Shown: positions 22,503 through 34,640 of the stretch, piece after piece | How positions within the stretch are numbered: the stretch's first letter is position 1 | Layout: each line of letters opens with the position of its first letter | NCBI GenBank assembly: GCA_014058105.1 | Contig: JACGCM010002460.1 | Span: 248,001-312,000 of the forward strand | Direction: 5' to 3' | Length of the DNA stretch: 64,000 bases | Source: Kingdonia uniflora | Lineage: Eukaryota; Streptophyta; Magnoliopsida; Ranunculales; Circaeasteraceae | Program-made: the position numbers and the translations under genes | The notes under the pieces: generated by a model | The model's database searches: none | What the model was told of the DNA's origin: nothing | The model's input: only the letters and a program-made list of their open reading frames with translations

Positions 22503-25500
22503 TTAACTTTTCAGCAACATTTTCCTGAACTCGTCGTTTGATTTTGGGTTTTCTTCTATTTCTTCCTTTTTTTTAGGCTCATTCTTGCTATACCCAAGGG
22601 GTCTGACCAGATTCCTTGGAATTGCAAATGTATTCTTGCCTTTAAACTGTACAGGTTCTTCATTTGTGTCGCCCTTTCTGCGTGCCCCAGATGTTTTATT
22701 GGAATTAGACCCATCAACTGTACTGCCGCTACCACTAGCTGGTCCCTTTTGACCTGTAAAATAGACAAACAGGAGAGAAAAAAACAATTACATGAGAAAT
22801 ATCTGCAAGGACTAGCAATGATGGCCTATGTAACAAACTTATCAGAAACCATATAAAGTCACATGATGCATCACAAAATACTAAGTTTGATTTGCTCTAT
22901 TTACTCCCTAGTTTGGAATAATGGGATATATTTATTACATGTCTGGTATATCGGACCAAAGATGAGACAGTCGTGAAACGTAAGCTTACCATGTTCGTTT
23001 GTGCTTCTTCCAGATGTATCTCTCTTTCTGCTCTGTTTTGGATCAGAACGAGCAATGCTTACTCTTTTCCCAAGCAAAATCTGCTTATTTTTCGCTAGAG
23101 CTGCGGTAAGATGGGCATCATCAGAGAAATCCACATATGCAAGTCCCTTCAAGAAACACAAAGATGTATCTTTACATATCAGTGAATAGCACTAGGAAAT
23201 CCACATAAGTACTAGAAAAAGATAACCAGACTAGTAAGAGAAAAATAGATTTCTAACATGGATTTTTTGGTGCAACATAAAGATGAATTTCAATTCAGAG
23301 CTTTTATTTGACAAGTGTTTTCACATCTTTCTGAATCTTCATGAGTATTCTAAAATTTAATGGATTTTGGAACTGTTCATTTCATTAAACAACATTTCAT
23401 GTAGACTGTAAATAGAGTCTGAAAAAAACTAATTTCCCGTGAGGATGATCTCCATTACGCCCAGATCATCTTCACCAAAGTGTTAATTTAGCAAACTACA
23501 TTTGAAGTGGTTCATACATCCTGAAAGAGCTTATTTCACATGAGCTTGATCTCCAGTGCTGAGGAGATCATCCTTACCTAAAATCACACCTTACTTCAAG
23601 TAGGTGCAGAAGAAAATGCTAACAGAGAGAGAGAGAGAGAGAGAGAGACCCTAGACTTTCCAGTGAACTTGTCCAAGAGAAGACGAATACCAGTTACTCC
23701 ACCAGCATCACTGAAGAAATTACGAATGTGTTCATCGTTCGCCTGTAGAAGATGTTACCATTAACATCAGAATGCAGTTATAAGTAAACAAACACTACTC
23801 CCCAGAGTGAAAAAAAAAAAAAAAAAAAAAAAACTTGCCGTCAAGTTAATGTTTGAAATAAACACAGTGCACTGGTCCGTGTATGTTTCTTTAGAATAAC
23901 GTCTAGTTTGTTGCTCATTTGGGGTTTCAGGTCTGGCTTTGAGTTCGGTCTCATCGTTTTCTTTGGCTGAGATGATGTTATCCTTTTCAGACACCTCCGA
24001 AGCCTTGTGGGGTGTCCCTTTTTGCCGCTTTGTTGTCTTTTCATCAGTTCGTTCTGTACCCATTTTTCTTTTTTGGGAACCTTTTTTGGCAGTAGGTTCC
24101 TCTTCCAAGGCAACTGATGCAGGAAGACTTTTTGACTCCTGTTGTAACCTAAATAACTGGAGCTCCTCCATGCGTGGAGTGACCTAAGAAACAAAAATAA
24201 AGTTAATGCACAGTAGCACCCAATGAAAATTCTTTAAGGGATGTATTGAACCCAAACTTTATCAGAAATTATGCGGATATCAAATATTGTGAGTACCTTT
24301 CTTACAGCAAGGTCATAATCTTCCAAAGTACCAAATTCTCTCTCAAAGCGCAACCAAGCATGGCATATGTCCTGAACGATTCTGTGCTTTAGGAAACGGA
24401 TGTATTATCTAAATTCAAAAGACAACTACAGCTTTATGAAACTAACAATACGATGCACAAAAATATTACATGAGAACCACTTATAGATGAATGCAAGGGA
24501 ATGAACACTACTTCAATAAATTTAGAAAACCGAAAAAATTAATGTATGGGAGGATGGCAAAGTTTTACAGCAGGGAGGGGGCTTCAGTGGATTGAAATTT
24601 CCATTTCCCTAGAAATGATTTTGATAAATAAATAGTGGGTCTCTATACTATGAATCAAAAGATTATAGCGGCTACCATGGGGCAAGGAGAAGATGGATGG
24701 AAATGGAGGCGGATTGAGAATGGGAAGTCAATATTTCATTGACCTGTGGACGGTAGGAAAAAATCACAGAGAAATGATATATGTATGTGGACTTTCTGAG
24801 CTGTATGGTTTGGAGAAAGAAAATTCTCTCTCAAGTTGTTTTTTTTTTTCTTTTGGGCATGGCCTGGTGACAATTTTGACTATAGATATGCTAAAAGGAA
24901 AAGATATGAACATGGACCCCTCTTGTTTTCTGCAGAACCTCGTCAGACCATCACCTACTGCTCCGTTGTCTGTTTGAGACCAGTGATCGAAGTGTGTGAA
25001 TATTTCCTTAACCTATTTAGAATTCTTTAAATTTTTGGAAGCGGCTTTATTGAATTCTGTGAATGTGTGATGGTACAAGCGTTTAAAAGAATGATTGGCA
25101 AAATCCTTTGGGACTTTACCGCTTAAGCTACTGGAGTGTCATGGACGAAGGAGAAAGACCCTACAGAAGTGATCATCGTAGATGTCTACACATTCAATTT
25201 CTTAATGTCCTCTTCCTTCAATTTTATGAGGGGGTTAGGTCTGTAGACCATGTAGTCAATTGAATGATTTTGTCTCTTTACTCCAGCGTGGCGATCTGAT
25301 TTTAAGTTAGCTATGTTGTATTTATTGTCATATATTTTTATTTTTCTTTGCCTTCATGCTTTCTGTCTCGAAACGCTGCCTAGCCATACGAGCCAATAAC
25401 TCGAATGCGTTGAGTCTCATTTTTGAGCAAGCCAGGAAAAAATCTACTCCAAGTACCTCTCCGTTACTCACATCTCTCTGACGCCAGGGGTCTCTGAATT

Positions 25501-28500
25501 ACTTATAATCTACAGTGGTAAGACCCCAATTTCCAATAGAACAACTTATTCAGCAATATATGTGGTAATTTGTGGAGATACTATTCTGACTCTGAATATT
25601 TGAGCTCCGATTTAGTTCTCACTCTAGATATGACTCGCTTCTAGATACAAACTAGGTTTACGATATGGTACTGCAGTCGTGCAAACACTGCATGATCATA
25701 TAGTGGAGTGTCTCTCCAGGGTTGTTGCAGGTATGTGCAGCAGCTACATTATGGATAGTTCACCCTTGATAACATATTTAAGCATTGAAGCTTTATTTAT
25801 AGAGAAGCCTTCACGAAAATTATTGTCATCCTTCAACTATGATAGAATAGAAGAAGGCACCAGATGATTCAAAATGGTTCCAAAAAAAAAGTATGAAGAA
25901 ACCAGTACAGAAGATCTCATATGGATGGGCTAGAAACGTACCTCGGAACCTGTTCCTAAGAACTTTTTGCAGTAGCATCTCTTATAGATGAATCTAGCTT
26001 CATTTGTGTGACCCATTTCAGTTTCCATCGCTATGTAACATTGCCATCCTTCTAGCATTGAACCGCTGCACATGTCAATACCAAGTGATATTTAAGTATA
26101 GAAGCAACAAAACCACATTTTCCTACAGAGAATATTTACCTGTTTTCCTAGCCCACAAAAGAAACTAAAGAAACATAAATAGAAGCTAATAAAGACCTGT
26201 TCTTAAGAAAACTTTCCCAAACTCCACGTGCTGCATTCAAATCTTTTCCAAGTTTCAACTCCAAACGAGCCCAATAAGCATGCAAGCGTAGAAACTCCTC
26301 GGTATTCTTTAAGTGTGGGGAGAGGTAATCTGCCGCATACTGTATGATAATAAACACATAGAAAAATCAGCAGTCAGAACCACTCCAAACTCATTTTCCT
26401 CTTTAATTGTGTCTGTCTACATTCAGAAGAGAGAAAATAACAAAAGTAGGAAACAGAAGTAGGAAAATGGCGAATACTAACAGAAGAAGTTAAATGAAAT
26501 GTCTAGAAAATAAAAGGAAAAAGACTGTATGATTATTGCCAACAAAATAACATGCAATGCTGAAGGAATTTGAGAATTCATAGATATTATACAAGCAGCT
26601 AACCGCAGACAGGATGTTTAATAATGTCTCAAATCTCTGGCTATCGAACCCTATACAGTATGTTTATATTTCTACACCCTATTGCATAAAAAAAATCTCA
26701 GTAGGGTTTAGTACAAATTATAGATCTAATTTGTATAGTTGAAGAATTGATGCAATTGAGGGATTTAGTTATATAGGTTCTAACGTGATGTCGAACATTC
26801 TTTGAGATCATCATAAATTATTTTTACATTCTTAAACAAAATTGTAGTTTGTAATTTACTTTCTTAAACAAAAGTAACAATATATGGGTCATCATATCAA
26901 GTACATATCAGGATACTATCTCAAAATGCACTTTAAGCTATGGTGCACTTATTTACATCATAAAGCCCAAAATAATACAAAATTGCTGGAACTATTCCCC
27001 TTCCCTCTTTTTTTTCTTTTTTTGAAAATGTGGATATTCAGTCTCTGAATAATAAATTATTTAACAGGTAAAGGTCATATATATGCATATATAATCGAAA
27101 ATAAGCACAACAACATATAGAAATAAACCTGAAATGTATTTCTTATTAAAGTATAGTCCAAAACGCCTTCAGTTGAACTATCTTGAGAAAGCCTTCTCCT
27201 TAAGCCATCAACTCGAGTGAGGAATAAATCGAGATACTGAAGAGAAAAGAGAAGCATGTTAGTGTCACTTTATTGTTCCAGAACAAAGGACGAAAAAAGT
27301 ATTGGTATAAAAATATAATGTAAGCTCATAAGCAACAAAAAAAGAACAATAGAGCTCGAAGCTACTGAGGATGCAGAAATTCATCAATAAAATTTCATTT
27401 TTCAATATAAAGAGATTCCCTAAGTTAAAGCTACAACTGTAGCAGAAAGAGGCCACAAAAGTTTCCCGAAAAGGTTAGACAAGCCTTGGGGTACTTTCTG
27501 CAAGCAGAACGAATATCCCGGATGGCACGAAGAGTTCACTAGCAATATTTTCGAGAGGTCGTGCATCTTTATTGGTAACTTTATTTTATATGACAAACTC
27601 CAAATGGGCACGATAGTTTAAGGTAACATCTTACATAAACGAATTAAGAACAGTGTTACAGCGGCAATAGATTAGCATATAAACGACAAAAATAGTTCAT
27701 ATAAAAGTACAAAATAAAAGATTCATAGAATTTATTCACATACCTCTGTAAAACTTGGAAAAGCGTATTGCAAGGATTTCTCATAAACCTGACATTAGAA
27801 ACATTAAAATGCGGATTAACCAATATAAACGAGGTGGAGCAATTGAGATATTTACGCGATTATAACCAAATTTTATTTGAAAAGGTAAAAGTATATTTCA
27901 ATGGGGAGGCCAAAGCCAGGGGACTAAATGCTGATATCTAATGGATTAAAAACAAAACAAAATCTCAACAGGAAAACAATACATTAAGGGATGACTACAT
28001 CTTCAATAATTGATCCCATTGAACAATTAAGTATCAAACCAAAGACCACAAAAGCAGAATGTTGTCACACAAGACTACACAATACCAAAAATTTGGTTAT
28101 AATTGGGTAAATCGTGAAAACACTAACTCCCTGAGCAAGTTGGGACATGTTACAGTGTCCTCAAAGTTAGGGGTTCAAGGTTGGTGATAGTGGGGGTTAT
28201 GGTGGTGGAAGATGATTATTACGTATTTTAAAATATCTTTTTGGAATGTGTTTGGGTGTTGTATCCGCTTTTTAATCAATAATATTTACATTCATCAGGA
28301 AAAAAAAACTCCCTCGTGATATACATCTTTATGGGAAAAAGTGCTTTAACTTACAGCAGATAGCACTTCTTCTGAACCTCGAGCACGCTCCAGTGAAAGC
28401 ATGTAACGAACCCAAAGTTCTCCAATCCAGGTGCAGTTTTTGACGGCCCTTGAATAAACACCTACTGCAACTTTAGGGACCTAAAAATAGAAATAGATAA

Positions 28501-30813
28501 TTACTCACTGTAAAGTAAGTGCTTCTAACTAAGCAAAAAATGTTAAAGGGAACACCTTCAAAGTTTGGTCCAAATAGCGTGTATAGTCAAGCCATATATC
28601 ACTTGCCACAGGGAATTCAGTGACAGCACGCTCAAACAAATTTTGTACACGGACTGGGTCGCCTGAAGACTGCTCGAATTTTAAGTATGTCTGCAAGAAT
28701 AATAAAAATTGGCTTAAGGATGAGTAAAAGTAAAATGGTAGTGTTACATGAAAATAACATATTTAAATTATACATAAAAATAAAGTTTAAAAAAAAAAGC
28801 AATGTCTAGCACTTTCTTCATTTCTTGAAATGTTTCCTCAATTGAAGAATAAGAATCAAAAGGACATAAAATACTAAAGAAAATAAGTAAGATATTTATC
28901 TACCATAAATTGCTGAAGCCTATCTGTGTCAGATGCACCTAGCTTAGATATATGTTCCTCGTGATGGATGCGAGCTTTGTACACCTCCATGGCCTTCTCA
29001 TGCGCTGACACAACATGAGATTGAATCCCATCAAAGTCGCTGGAGTTATCTTCATGAATTCCACCTTGTTCAACCTCCCAAGCCTTGTAGGCTAGAAGTG
29101 TTGACCTTGATTCTGCGAGCGGAACAGACAACTGACGGCGAAATATACTGCGAATCCGCTGGACTTGCTTCTCTCTTCCCTGAAATACATTGAGAGAAAA
29201 CATTTTACATCCACTTCCAAGATAGAAAAAATAGGCAAACCTGTGACAAAAATTATGATAAGAAAGTCTGACCTCACTGTCACTGACATCAATAGTGTTA
29301 TGGACATCTTTTTCAAAATCAACGTATGCCTCCCAGATCTTATTGCCTTCAACCACGTGTAACCCAGCAGCAGTAAGAGCGCGCTCAAATAAGTCCCTCA
29401 TCTTCGAGAGTCCGGCTTGTGAATGGTCACGGACTAACGGGTCATTCTCTTTAACATAGTATATATAATCACACCAAAGAGGGACAGACTGCAAGACACA
29501 AAAGGATATCAAGTTCACTGTTCTTGCTTTTTACTTCTTCTTTTCTTGTTTCATGACAATATACTAAACAGAATATATAAATGATACCAGCGCATTGATA
29601 TAGGTAAAGGGTTATAGATAAGTATCTACAGTACTGGAAGAAAAAAAACACGATTATGAGAAAGCATGTTCTGCAAAAGAATATATAAAATAGAAAACGG
29701 GGTAATTTTGACAATTTGAGAGTTTTCAGACAATTCAGACTTCAGATTCAGCAAAAAAACAAACAAATTTTTTTATATTTCAGCTTCAACATTCAGACGC
29801 TAGATTCAGCAATCAGAATCAGCAAAAAAACAAGCAGCCTCTAAACAAGATATATAAATGGTACTAGCGCACCGATATAGGTAAAGGGTCATATATAATG
29901 AAGTGAGCTAGTAGGCATGGTGAAACATGGGTTGGGTGTAGCGCCCCGCTTTATTTTTTTCGTTATATAACTTTGTTCTAGAGTTGTTGTAGTTTAGTAA
30001 ATTACTTGTGGAGTATGTTATTATAGCTCTTATGTTTTTTCCCCAAACCCATTCAAACAACAACCACCGTCTTCACCAAAATTTCTCCCGAGAATCCTCC
30101 ACAAATCTCTTCTTTTCTCTTCTCTTGTGAACATCAAAACTCCTCTCCAATACTAGCTATTCCTCAACTGTAACCTTCAAGCAACATAGAGTATTAGAGA
30201 GAGACCTTCTTTTTAGATTCGGCAACTTTGGGAAAATTACTGATTTCATTGGAGCTTTGAGGGCAGATTTCCCTCTCTTCTAAACCCTAGATTCTTCGAT
30301 CAGGCAAGTACCATTATTGTTTGTCATTGCTCTGTGATTGGAATAATGTATTAATTATAGCTAATATGCCATGTTTAGTAGGTAATTGTACTCTTATAGA
30401 ATTACTGTTCCAGTGGGCTCGTTAAAATTGTTCCGTGACAATATTACTGTAGAATTTCATAGTTGCTACAATCATTTTTGGAACCCATTGTAGTAGTTGT
30501 GCTAGACTTAGCATGAGCATATCAGTACACCCTGTTTAGTGAAGACTATCTTCTGTGGTTATATATATTGTAGTGTAATAGTTTTAATACACAGTATCAT
30601 ATTTTAGGAGTTGCTTTTGTGGTTATATGCATAGTACTATAATAGTTTTCTTTTATGATCAACAGTAAAAGGCATAATATAAGGATTTATAGCCTAAGAC
30701 AAACTTGTATAATATATTTCCATAATATATATAGCCTAAGGCAGACTTGTATAGCCTATATACAGAATGCATATATATTTAGTAAAGACAAACTTGTATA
30801 ATATATTTCCAGA

Positions 30814-30844
<31 letters not shown>

Positions 30845-32836
30845 TACTAAAAAAAAGACTTGTATGGTATATACATATAGTGCATATATGTTCAGAAAAA
30901 GGCAGTCGTTGTATAAGTATACTTAGAATATATATATGGTTAGTGTATAAGATAATTTGTATTGATATTAATTATATCCATATCAATAGCGTTGGTAATA
31001 GTAATTGGTGCTTCGTGTTCAGCCCTTAAACTATAGATGGATAGGTTGGACCTTGATGTTAAATCAAGGGGGTACTAGCATAAGCCTATATAATATCAGC
31101 GACTGAGACCCACTCCTATATATGTGAGGGTAAAAAGGTCATTGAGCATAAGATCGCCAATCATATGATATAGTCTTATTGCCTGTAGAGCAAGGACAGA
31201 TGGGTCATTTTGATTGAGTGTCGGTCTCTTAAATCATTCATGCATAGGATAACTTAGAGTCGTGTACACAGTAGGCCTATGATGTCAAGGTCCTTGGGTT
31301 TGATTCCCTAAATAAAAGATTAGGTGACTGTTTATCAGTATTCTAGGGTTGCAAGCCCCTAAAACTCTTCCCTAGTTACATATCGGCTTTGTTATTCTTT
31401 GTGAATACTCCCTGTGGGCATAGATCCTTAAAAGTGAAAATAAATCAGGCTTTAGACCTGTAGGTTGAAACTCCTTGACCACCTTGATCCGGTGATTTCC
31501 CCGCTAATTCTTGGCCCACTAAAAAGGAATCCGCCAATCCCTGGCTCGACAATAAGGGATACGCTTCTGTTGAGGATAGAAGGGTGCGAGAGTGTGGTCT
31601 CACTGAATTAAAAGTGACCCTGTGTACATCGTCTGCTAGTTATCCCCCACACCTAATAATAATAATACTCTATAATTATTTATAATACCGGTTGGCGCCG
31701 ACGCTTAAAAACAACATTAATAATTGAACCTCATTTCCTCAATGCATTGCATCATTTATATATATTTATAGGATATTATATCACACTAGTACTTTTGTAT
31801 AATAGATCGGTCTGTCATGTTCAGTGACCGGTAATAATTGTGTTTGCTTGACGCCTTGTGCGCTACATTTTTTTCAGGAGGTCGAGCACAGTATGTTTTT
31901 GCTTAGTGAGGCTTGGTTGATCATTTTCGGGATTCTTTGGAGTTCTTTGGATCGTTGAGCTGTCGTAGGGTATTTATGATATTTATTTCATATTTCATTG
32001 TCGTAGTTTTATTCTCGTTTTTAGAGTTAGTAGAGATTTTATTCACTTTAATCCATTTATTCATTTAATTTATATTGAGTTATTTTCCGCTGCGTTTCTT
32101 GGGTAAGTAGATGTAATTTCTGTTGAAATATAATACATTTAATACATTTGTGGGGTTTCATCCGTAGGATGCCCGACTTGTCAAGCTTTAGAATGTGTTT
32201 TGTGATTTATTATCAGAAAACGGATTTTGGGGCGTGACATTGGGATACTGCATTTGTTAAGTAAAGCTTCTGAATTGTATAAATCCAAAGAAAACATACC
32301 AAATATTCAAGCACCCCTCGCTCGTAAAGCTTCTCAATTGCTCCAAAATCTTCATTTCTGCATAATTTGAGAAAAAAGAAACAGTGTATGATTGAGCGGT
32401 CAGGGAGAAGAAGAGTGAATAGGGAGAAGAAGAAGAATAAGATACCCAGTGAGGGAAGCTTCGTCCTTGGCCCATTCCTGCCACATTTGAGGGCTTAAAG
32501 GGAAGTGCTCATTCATGGAGTCTCTCGCTTGTCGCAACTTATCAATTTCACCCAACTTCCGCACACATTTTATATACTATACAGAGAGATAGAGAACCAT
32601 TAGAACAATTGTAGATAGAGAGAGAGAGAGAGAGAGATTGAAGGGATTACTTTGATGTGAGTTTCGTAATTGGAGGGGTTCTCTAGCAGCTCCTTCTCTA
32701 GGGATTCGATGAGGAGATGATCTTCTTGGGCATCTTCATCTTCGGATTCAGAGTCTGATGAAGTAGTAGGGTTTGTGAGGTCTTCTTCGATGTTCATCTT
32801 TTGAAGCTCTGCTTCGGAGGTTTCCGCCATTTTCAC
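22503..32836 (-). CDS. SART3: SART3-like HAT-repeat and RRM splicing factor
   Basis: Sixteen exons, in gene order: 32836-32651, 32576-32446, 32357-32300, 29488-29273, 29179-28904, 28690-28556, 28480-28355, 27788-27744, 27236-27129, 26339-26197, 26065-25942, 24371-24297, 24183-23839, 23742-23650, 23146-22990, 22753-22503. They join in frame to 822 residues. An acidic N-terminus is followed by HAT helical repeats (roughly residues 60-560, for example MWQEWAKDEASL, IWLDYTRYLDQ, AWLRFEREFGTLEDYD), a basic nuclear-signal region, one RRM (about 645-722, CTVFISNINL and GLAYVDFSDDA), and the C-terminal LSM-binding motif SNDEFRKMLLK. SART3/Prp24-type proteins re-anneal U4 and U6 snRNAs in spliceosome recycling in the nucleus; the Arabidopsis counterpart is embryo-essential. 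All introns are GT-AG except intron 13, which starts GC. MAETSE two codons downstream is an alternative start. Confidence 0.93.
23743..23838 (-). other. GC-AG intron of the SART3 gene
   Basis: Exon 13 must end at ...AACTTGACG for the reading frame to join exon 14 (GCGAACGATGAACAC, reading ANDEHIR). The intron then begins GCAAGT, the consensus of the minor GC-AG class, and ends CAG. A GT donor three bases further on would shift the frame. The donor is followed at once by a run of about 20 thymines (adenines on the plus strand, 23812-23833). Confidence 0.8.
28133..28306 (+). mobile_element. SINE in a SART3 intron
   Basis: About 174 bp flanked by the 8-base direct repeat AACTCCCT (28125-28132 and 28307-28314). 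The 5' part has tRNA-like promoter motifs: an A-box-like 'gagcaagttggg' and a B-box-like 'ggggttcaaggtt'. The 3' end is an adenine run. Size, ends and target duplication all fit a tRNA-derived SINE lying antisense to the gene. Confidence 0.7.
29937..32239. mobile_element. Solo LTR, 2.3 kb, in SART3 intron 3
   Basis: The element starts TGTAGCGCCCCGC and ends TTTTGGGGCGTGACA, so it has TG...CA ends and short complementary tips (CGCCCC/GGGGCG). The five bases TTGGG lie directly on both sides (29932-29936 and 32240-32244), a perfect target-site duplication. There is no internal domain or second copy, so it is a solo LTR left by recombination between the two LTRs. The ends resemble Ty3-type chromovirus LTRs. 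It contains a (TA)n run at 30819-30840. The host gene reading frame is unaffected, because the element lies wholly in the intron 29489-32299. Confidence 0.9.
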
Positions 32837-33400
32837 TCTGCTTTGAAAGAGAGAAGAAGAAACTGCAATAATACTGTATTTCGGCTCTCACCGCTGGAGT
32901 TGCTATTGGAATTTCTTTCTAGCAAACAACCATAGTCCGAATGATATAGTACTGTCCACTCCTCTTGTTGGATGAAAGCCTGAGCTTGGACCTCATGCCT
33001 CATTTCGTTACTTGAACTGTTAGTGTAGGGACCTACCCCTCAACCTAGTTCTAAACTCGAATTACCCCGTGACATGTACAATCAGCATTGACACTTAAAC
33101 CATTCCTCTTGTTGGATGAATGCTACAACAAAATATGAACCAGTCAAAGACACATGTCTTCCACGAACTAACAGTTACACATTCAACTACCATTTGCCTT
33201 ACTATTCGGAAAACGTGTTTCTACACGATAACGAACTGCAAGTAAGGTCTATATAAAAAAAAGTTTCAGAGATAAGGATCGGAATCTCGAGATCTTGACG
33301 CAAAAATTTCTAGATTATAAACACCACATGAATTCTTATTTCAAGATCAAGCATTTCTAGTTCAAGAGATCACTTGTAATAAAATATCAGCCTCAAACAA
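32837..33400. other. SART3 upstream region
   Basis: This holds the promoter and leader of the minus-strand SART3 gene. A purine-rich 'gaaagagagaagaagaaac' lies just upstream of its start. Beyond that I see no gene. Confidence 0.4.
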
Positions 33401-34161
33401 TAAAAGTTACAGTTACTAAACCCTAAACTCGAGGTCGTGGTTTTTTTACGTATTCAAAGGTTTTCCGCGCTAAATCACATGTGTCATTTCTAATATTATA
33501 CTAATTTTTGTAACAGATACATTTGGTGTAAGATCTAATTTTGAGCCGCAAAATTAGGCCATTACATTTGACGACGTATGTGGGAAAGAAGACATTTTCA
33601 CGATATCCTAAGGTATATATTTACTCCACTATCAATTTCTAACCATGGTCACTTCTAAACGACCAACAACAAGAATCCAACTCGATCTTTCAGTTGAACT
33701 AGAACAACTCGTTGAACTACAGGCAAATCTTCACGCCGAGACAGAGAAGCATAATGAGCTCGAGCATCAATTAGCTCTTGACCGTGAGCTCCGCGACAAA
33801 GAGCTCGAAAGTGAGCGTCAAGCTCGTCTAACAGCATTCAAGATACATGAAGAACAGATGACAACTATGCACACCGCATTGCAAACTTTGCAGGACACTC
33901 AACAAGCTCCCTATACCAGAGATTGTGATCAAGTGCCAACGAATTCCCCAATTCCAGTACGAGACAAATTAAGGCCTCGAGGAACAACCAGCAAAGCCAA
34001 TTCGTCCACCTCATCAAAAACGAGTTGGCAACCCCCTTAATAGGAGTCGTTCATCTAGACAAATGAACAATCCTTATTCCATGTTTGGATTGAGTCTTAA
34101 GGAGGTGTGGCTTTGGATCCTCTCCCAGCCTATATATATATAATGGTGGTGGTAATAGAAG
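33400..34161 (+). mobile_element. LTR-retroelement remnant with gag-like coiled-coil frame
   Basis: Sequence near 33430-33568 resembles the U5 end of a plant LTR ('gtggtttttttacg', then 'ccattaca'). It is followed by 'tttgacgacgtatgtgg', a worn form of the TTTGGCGCCGTCTGTGG-type region that follows LTRs of plant Ty3 elements. An open frame at 33645-34040 encodes 131 residues with a strongly charged coiled coil rich in Glu, Leu and Gln, and no zinc knuckle or pol domain follows. It could be a non-autonomous element. The assignment rests on this layout, not on a recognised protein family. Confidence 0.5.
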
Positions 34162-34618
34162 TGTAATTCCCCGACATTTTAAATTTTGTTTCAAGTATAT
34201 ATAGCCTTATTTAATTTTTGTATCATTATCTTCGCCTATATACCTTATCTATTATGGTAAATTTTAAGGATTACGTACTTGCTTAATCCTAGTTTGCTAA
34301 CGCCTTGTGCGATATATTTAAAGACCATGTCATTAGCAGGGTGTTCGGGACTACTAGGGGTAGTAGCTGGGAGCGTGTTGTTGCGACATTCTTTTAGTTT
34401 ATATTCCGTTGATGCGAGATTCTATTTTATTTCATTAATTGCAACCATGTTCATGGCTGTCATTGTAGGAGTTGTTGGTTAAACGTTTTATTTTGATTGA
34501 TATTATCGTTGCGTACTATTTCGTGCAAATGCAGATATTTTCGTTTGGGGATGTCCTGTTCGTGGCCTCAAGATGTATATTCTGACAAGTCTCGGGATAT
34601 GAATTTTGGGGCGTGACA
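34162..34618. mobile_element. Short LTR, solo or 3' LTR
   Basis: 457 bp beginning TGTAATTCCCCGAC and ending TTTTGGGGCGTGACA, the same terminal pattern as the 2.3-kb solo LTR. The flanking five bases are AGAAG and AGTAG, an imperfect target duplication. The end differs from the presumed 5' LTR at 33568, so it is more likely a separate solo LTR than the partner of the upstream remnant. An AGT microsatellite follows immediately (34619-34640). Confidence 0.6.
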
Positions 34619-34640
34619 AGTAGTAGTAGTAGTAGTAGTT

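Noticed and set aside
33645..34040. Treating the 131-residue coiled-coil frame as a host gene
   Set aside because: It directly follows an LTR-U5/primer-site-like stretch and precedes an LTR, with no introns and no known plant family. A retroelement origin is more likely.
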